Of a DNA stretch of 64,000 nt, positions 58,646 to 64,000 are shown piece after piece (position 1 is the first letter of the stretch; every line of letters begins with the position of its first letter). Position numbers and translations under genes: made by a program. The notes under the pieces were generated by a model. It was not told the DNA's origin. It saw only the letters and a list, made by a program, of their open reading frames with translations, and made no database searches. The DNA is from Otatea glauca. Lineage: Eukaryota; Streptophyta; Magnoliopsida; Poales; Poaceae. The DNA lies in contig CM070730.1 in the NCBI GenBank assembly GCA_036346275.1, positions 10,788,309 through 10,852,308 on the forward strand. Reading direction: 5' to 3'.

Positions 58646-60010
58646 TTCACCCGATTTGCAAAACAAGAGATGTATTATCAACTACCCATGCCAATTAGAA
58701 TCGTAACTCATGCTCGTGCCATAGTGTTAGGAAAAAAGACTAGTAATGACTTACTCTTGTAAACTACTCATAGGAGTTGAATTAGAACTAGAAATAGGAG
58801 TACTTCGTCGGTATACTAATAATGACTTACTCGTGACATGGCCATCATCTTGATGGGAAACACCTTCCTCGCCATGCACGACATCACCTCCGTCCTCGCC
58901 ATGCACTTCATCATCAATCATCTCGCCATGCACGACATCACCCTCATGGAGCGCTGCTCTCCAAAGGCCCATGGCCATCGTTGTCGCGATCTCCTCCCCG
59001 CCTAGTGCACAAACACGTGTTTTGTCAACACATGCACATACGCACAAGCATAGGAGCGCTTTATGTACACACAAGCATATGTTAAGTTTAATTATGTACG
59101 CATAAGCATATGAGTGTGTATGAGTATATACTGTGAGCGAGGTGTCGTACGACGGCGTCCTCGCATCTACGACCATGACATTGACACCCCAAAGATCATC
59201 ATCTCCACCGAGCATGGCGCGACAACTACCAATGAGCCCGAGCCTACCACGGCCGACGTTGAAACTAGCACCGCATGCCCATGGCCAAGGTTGAAGCCAA
59301 GATCGCAGCCCACGCCGGTGAGCCCTCGCAGACCATGCACGGCCGCGATCGGCGAGTTCTAGCTCGCGCGCCGCGCCTACGCCGAATGTACCACCGCGAC
59401 CTCGGCGAGCCCGAGCTCGGGCCGCCACGGCCGACGTTGAAACCAAAGACTGTGGCTTTGGTGCGAGGACCGTGGTCGAGACGGCGTCGGCGTGGCAGAG
59501 CCCAGAGTTGAAACCAAAGACTGCTATTGGTGTGAGGAGTACCGTGGTCGAGACCGGCGCCGGCGTGGCCGAGCCCAGAGTTGAAACCAAAGACCTTCAC
59601 CGCTATGATCATACTCGTTCTCCTCCCAAACTATCGGTATGTTTAAGTCTATATTCTCCATTGACAAAGAGAAGATGAGTCAGAGGTGTTGCCGATCAAA
59701 TTCATTAGCAGGGCTGGTTCTATTTGTACTCACGAAATCAAATTTCAATATAATGGATTTCAGGGGCGCCAAGTTCTTCATTTGAGAGTAGAAAATTTCA
59801 ATCTAATGGATTTCGGGGGCGCCAAGTTCTTCAATCCGTTTGCGACGCGCCATGCAATTAATGCTAACGCATGCATGCATTGCAAGAAACGGAGCGACGT
59901 CATGCATGGGCGCCAGAAACTTCGTCCATCCGCGCATGCATGAGTATTAGCGGCATTAATTAGGGACAAACAAGACAAACTAATGCATTAATGATGTTTT
60001 ATTGGTCTTT
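58646..60010. other. mariner interior beyond the transposase, with short tandem repeats
   Basis: 59256-59610 is GC-rich and repeats GTTGAAACCAAAGACTG at 59436, 59507 and 59580, a period of about 71-73 bp. At 59738 and 59796 another pair shares GGCGCCAAGTTCTTCA. The composition differs from the AT-rich transposase region and may be acquired DNA. Confidence 0.5.
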
Positions 60011-60051
60011 GTGAAAAAATCTATACGCCCTACAAATGCAAACAGAGGGAG

Positions 60052-62418
60052 TATTACCTACCGTGGCATTCTGGCCGACCATGACAGCAGCATCGGGGGC
60101 AGGAGGTTGCTGCTGAGTTAGAGGAATATGGCACCTCTCCTATCACGGTGGGCTTAGTGCTACTGTCGCAGTCATCCAAGGTGCCGTGGGATAAAAGTGA
60201 ACGCGGGCCGTCCTAGGTACATGTGGCCCAATTAATGAATTAAGTGGGGCCGGGGGCTAGCCACGTAGCTCACATCGAGCAGACGACGAAGCGACAACGT
60301 CTCGCTCGCATGTCGCATCCAGTCTGCCTTCTCAAAGACTCCTCCATTAGGGTTTCGTGGGTGCACAGCGCTTTCTTCTCGGGGACTTCGCGGGGCACGA
60401 CGCCATCTTCTCCGGCGGCATGCAGCTCTCTCACTGCAATGACCGACTCGCCCTGGACTGGAGTCCAGTGCGCAGGTCGCGCTCTTCCGCCCCAAGATCG
60501 ACGAGATTTCGCTCCTCACCGTCAACGCCTCCTGCTCCTCCGGCGCCGGCTTTGACCCGGTAAGGCCCTCACCGTTAATGCTATAACCAATTCCAGCTTT
60601 TGTGTTTAATTGCAACTTTTGTGTGAGATGGTATATGGAATGAATTAGATAAGAGGAACTCTAATCGATTGCACATTTGCAGCTTACGAACCAGTAGTTT
60701 GGCTTCAAGGATTTGTCTTCTAGTTTCTTTTCTTTTTTTGTTTAAAAAGATTCAATGATATTGCTTGCGAGAAAGAATTTCGGTTACCAGTTCGTTAGCA
60801 ATAGGTTGTAGTGGAACCAAACACTTCCCTTGTAAATTAGTGAGTGAGAGATGAAGAATTTGTCAGAAACATTGATAATCACGGCATGATTGGGAGGCTT
60901 AAGCCAAAAAAGGGGGATCTGGACAGTGTCCCATAAACACGTCGAGACAACTGACAGCATCTTGTTTGGATCGGAGGAGCTCAAATAAGGCAGATGGCCT
61001 TCTGAATATGCCTCTATGTCTTCTGTGGTCTAAGCGGTCATTATTTATTTAGCTTTGATAGTGCAATTTCTTCTCAAGTTTTATTGATGTGCTGTCCCCT
61101 CAAGGTTGGAATTTTTTTCTTCTGATTTATTGGGCGTAGTAATAAGTTGCAGGCAGCCAATTATCAACATGTACTGAAATGGCTTAGAAGAATTTTTGAA
61201 ATTTTAGATAATGAGGCAAATTGTGAAATTTTAAATATCGGAGCCGATTATGACGATGAAGGCCCTCCTTTTCTATGGCCTGGTTCGTTTCAACTTCTGA
61301 ATTATGGAAGAAGCTGTTTCTAATTGTTGGAGAATCGGGCCGGGCCGGCTGTGACTTCTAGGTTCTGGACAGGGCTAGTGAGAATCAGGAAGAATCGACG
61401 AGAATCAGGTTTTAAACAAATTCTGATTTTATATAGACGACAGCTTCTAATTATGGGAGAAGCTGTCTAGAATCTTCCCGTTCGGCAAATAATACATTTT
61501 CTTTAAGTATAAGATGTGAAGAAGCCGAAACCAATGGGGCCTATATCTTCTACCTAATTCTTTTATGGGTATTTTGTTCATCGTACAGGTATGGAACTTT
61601 TTTCTGTTATTTATGGAAACAACATTGGGTCTCCAATCAAAACAAGAGATATGATTTTTCTTTTTTTTTAAGAACTAGATATGATGTTTGTTACCTAACT
61701 TGCTGTCGTTTTTCCTCTTTGTAAGTAATAGGGAAGAAGGAATTGAGCAGTATCAGGCTATTAGCATAAGACTTGTATACTAGTACTAGCAGAGCAACAA
61801 CAGGGTAGAAGAAGCAGTAGAGGCAGAGCATTAACATTTACATGGTGCCTAATTATTATAGCTGTTTAGCCATTCTAGAAGAGGAATAGATGCATGTTGG
61901 TAACTTGATAAATACTAGTACAGCAACAGGCAATTGATTTGTAGTCTCAGCATGCAAAGCAGTTGGCTGTGAAGTTGTGGGTTTCATGGACGTTGTGTTA
62001 CCCGCATAAGAGCTTTCGACCAGGTGGACAAAGTGTGGCCAGTTTAAGATCATGTTTAGGGGTTTAAAGTCAGTTTTAGATTCTAAAAAATTAGTGTCCT
62101 CCTTCAAGCTGCTCAGCTTTTAATCGGCTTTTGACATAATCCAAAAGCCATATATAACTAGCAAAAGTTAGGCTGGGCCTGTTTTTACAGCTTATTACTG
62201 ATGAAAATTAGTTATTTATTAAACGATCTCTTATAAAATGCTACAGCCGCTTTTCAACTTAGAAAATTAAAAGGCAGCTTTTCAAAAAAGATACAGCTCT
62301 TCTAAATAAGCCTTTTAAGATATGTCCCACCTTCAACACCCATAGGCTTCAATCGTTCCAGGTCCCAGGCTCCTTTAGGGTTGGATGCTTGGATCGCTCC
62401 CAGTCCCAGGCTTCTTTA
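60052..62418 (+). other. intergenic with an unrecognised first-exon-like remnant at about 60310-60553
   Basis: 60310-60560 is GC-rich, preceded by AGGGTTTCGTGG near 60350 and ended by a GT donor at CCCGGTAAGG. One frame reads GGMQLSHCNDRLALDWSPV, and a shifted one reads ALFRPKIDEISLLTVNAS. It looks like a broken first exon whose family I do not know. The rest is AT-rich. Short inverted words around 61275-61480 (GAAGCTGT/ACAGCTTC) hint at a MITE but lack clear ends. Confidence 0.35.
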
Positions 62419-64000
62419 GACCATCTCCAACCGTTTCCCAGGGTTTCATTCCCTTCCTAGCCCCTGAAGGGAATCCCTTCCCAGATTCCATTCCCTTCCC
62501 AGCAATGCACTCCAACAGATTCCCTTCCCTTCCCAGAAATACCTAACTTTTCCTCATCCCCTCTCATCCAACCTAGCAATTCTATATATTGAGGGGTTGC
62601 ATTCATCATGTAGTCACCCACAACCCATTGCCAACCTCACAATGAGTCAGTTCATTTCTTCCTCAAGTGATGAACAATCCTTTACTGATGATGAGGACTC
62701 CCTTCTCTTAGCAATCGCAGAGGAGGAGATAGAAGCGCGAGGTAACAACCGTTGACGGGGATCGGTTCGAGGCCATGCGGTGATCAACCGAGGTCACGTT
62801 GAAGGGGCGGCTCGGCTTTATGGTGATTACTTCGCTTCCTCCCCCGTGTACGGCAACGTATTTTTCAGGCGGAGGTAACAAACTAGTAGTCCTAACAAAT
62901 ATGAATGATGTACTTGTAAGGTTTCATTATGTCTATAAGTCATTTCGCATACGCAGGTTTCGGATGAGCCGCTCCCTATTTTTGCGCATAACGAATGCTG
63001 TCGAAGGACACGACGTTTGGTTCCAGCAAAGTAGGGATGCAACCGGGAAGATTGGTTTGGCACCTCTTCAGAAAGTAACAGCAGCTCTCCGTCAACTAGC
63101 TTACGGTGTTCCTGCTGACGCTGTGGATGAGTACCTCCGTATTGGGGAAAGTACGGCCATTGTAGCTCTCAAGAAGTTCGTGAAGGCGGTGGTCCAGGTT
63201 TTCAGGGAGGAATATCTCCGATCTCCTAATGCATTTACATTGGTAGACTCCTAGTTGTTGGTGAGCACAGGGGTTTCCCTGGAATGCTTGGTAGCATCGA
63301 TTGCATGCATTGGACATGGAAAAACTGCCCGAAAGCATGGCAAGGGGCTTTCACAGGGCATACTCACAAGACTTCCATAGTCCTCGAGGCGGTTACTTCG
63401 TATGACCTGTGGATTTGGCATGCTTTTTTCGGGATGCTAGGAAGCATGAACGATATTAATGTGTTGCACCGTTCTAACATATTTTCTAGAGAAAATGATG
63501 GTATAGCTCCGGAGGTAAACTACATCGTCAATGGCAATCAGTATGACATGGGCTAATACCTCGCGGATGGCATTTACCCAGAGTGGCTACCTTCGTTAAG
63601 GGGATTGCAGCGCCGATGGGAAACAGGAGGGTCTACTTCTCGCAGATGCAGTCCGCTGCAAGGAAGGATGTTGAGAGAGTGTTTGGAGTGCTCCAAGCTA
63701 GGTTTGCCATTGTACGGGGCCCCGGCCGATGTTGGCACCAGAGTACGTTAAGGAATATAATGATCGCATGCATCATTCTTCATAACATGATCGTGGAGGA
63801 TGAGAGGAACGGGCATCACAGACATTAATAACTTTGATTTTATGGGAACTCCCGTCGTTACTGTGGACGCCACCCAACGGTCGGTCTTGCATCGTATACA
63901 AGCAACTCAAAGGCGAGGGATCGCCAACTTCACCATCGATTGCAAAGGATCCGTCAAACACCTTTGGTCACGTGACGACGGGGATAATGCAAGTGTAAGC
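62419..64000 (+). mobile_element. PIF/Harbinger-type transposon, right end outside window
   Basis: The start GACCATCTCCAACCGTTTCCC after TTA (62416-62418) resembles grass PIF/Harbinger termini and their 3-bp TTA/TAA target duplication. The transposase of the Plant_tran family lies inside on the plus strand. The right end and second target copy are beyond 64000. Confidence 0.8.
62642..63950 (+). pseudogene. Harbinger-type (Plant_tran) transposase, decayed
   Basis: MSQFISSSSDEQS opens an acidic N-terminus at 62642. An intron of about 82 bp (62875-62956) separates VYGNVFFRR from FRMSRSLFLRI. Next come LAYGVPADAVDEYLRIGEST and, after a one-base shift at about 63250, the first catalytic segment GSIDCMHWTWKNCP. 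MLGSMNDINVLHRS follows with the second Asp. ARKDVERVFGVLQARF holds the Glu, and CIILHNMIVEDER follows. A TAA replaces a Tyr codon near 63555, and another shift follows at about 63585. The C-terminal DCKGSVKHLWSRD reads to the window end. Confidence 0.88.

Larger units (their letters stand above)
56492..60051 (-). mobile_element. plant mariner-like element (Osmar type), full length
   Basis: The termini CTCCCTCCGTTTGCATTTGT and, at the other end, the complement of ATGCAAACAGAGGGAG extend inward as about 40-bp inverted repeats (GTAGGGCGTATAGATTTTTT). TA flanks both ends (56490-56491 and 60052-60053). A DD39D transposase lies inside on the minus strand. The 3.56-kb length is within the usual range. 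The transposase is frameshifted, so this copy is probably inactive. Confidence 0.93.

Noticed and set aside
61275..61500. Possible MITE with GAAGCTGT/ACAGCTTC inverted words
   Set aside because: No convincing terminal inverted repeat or target duplication could be defined.

Overview
The window is nuclear DNA from a plant, almost certainly a grass (Poaceae). It has spliced genes with GT-AG introns, GC-rich coding exons in AT-rich surroundings, Stowaway-type MITEs, plant (DD39D) mariner, Mutator-like (MULE), PIF/Harbinger and hAT-like elements, and Ty1/copia and Tat-type Ty3/gypsy retrotransposons. No prokaryotic genes, rRNA, tRNA or CRISPR arrays were seen. Five host loci can be supported, four identified and one unrecognised exon; most of the rest is nested or adjacent mobile DNA.

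Layout. 1-6197: a degenerate Ty1/copia element whose 3' LTR ends inside an exon of a minus-strand valyl-tRNA synthetase gene (6198-9307, twelve exon segments read here). 9787-12619: two hAT-like non-autonomous elements, both with traceable 8-bp target duplications. 12872-36733: a large MULE with ~270-bp inverted repeats and a decayed transposase, itself hit by a solo LTR (15121-16884, TSD ATCCG) and by a 14.1-kb Tat-type gypsy element (20000-34128, TSD GCAAC). Removing both gives a MULE of about 8 kb. 37817-39229: a small HMA-domain protein gene with an unusual Lys/Glu tail and a hAT MITE in intron 2. 40447-41958: a decayed minus-strand PPR gene of the At3g60050/At1g55630 type. 42112-48364: two more hAT-like elements, a Stowaway MITE, a hairpin-containing duplicated repeat and another hAT MITE. 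49875-51382: an intact four-exon, minus-strand LTI65/CAP160-like stress-protein gene (405 aa). Its upstream region is cut about 50 bp beyond the TATA box by a second MULE (51841-56291). 56492-60051: a 3.56-kb mariner (Osmar-type) with full TIRs and TA duplications. 60310-60553: an unrecognised first-exon-like remnant. 62419-64000: the start of a PIF/Harbinger element running off the window.

No new multi-gene system was found. The strongest observations concern how elements interrupt genes and each other: a copia insertion in a housekeeping tRNA synthetase exon, a three-layer MULE/solo LTR/gypsy nest, a local family of hAT-like elements built from palindromic modules, and a possible autonomous/non-autonomous mariner-Stowaway pair. 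All assignments come from reading motifs and termini by eye; no database search was run.
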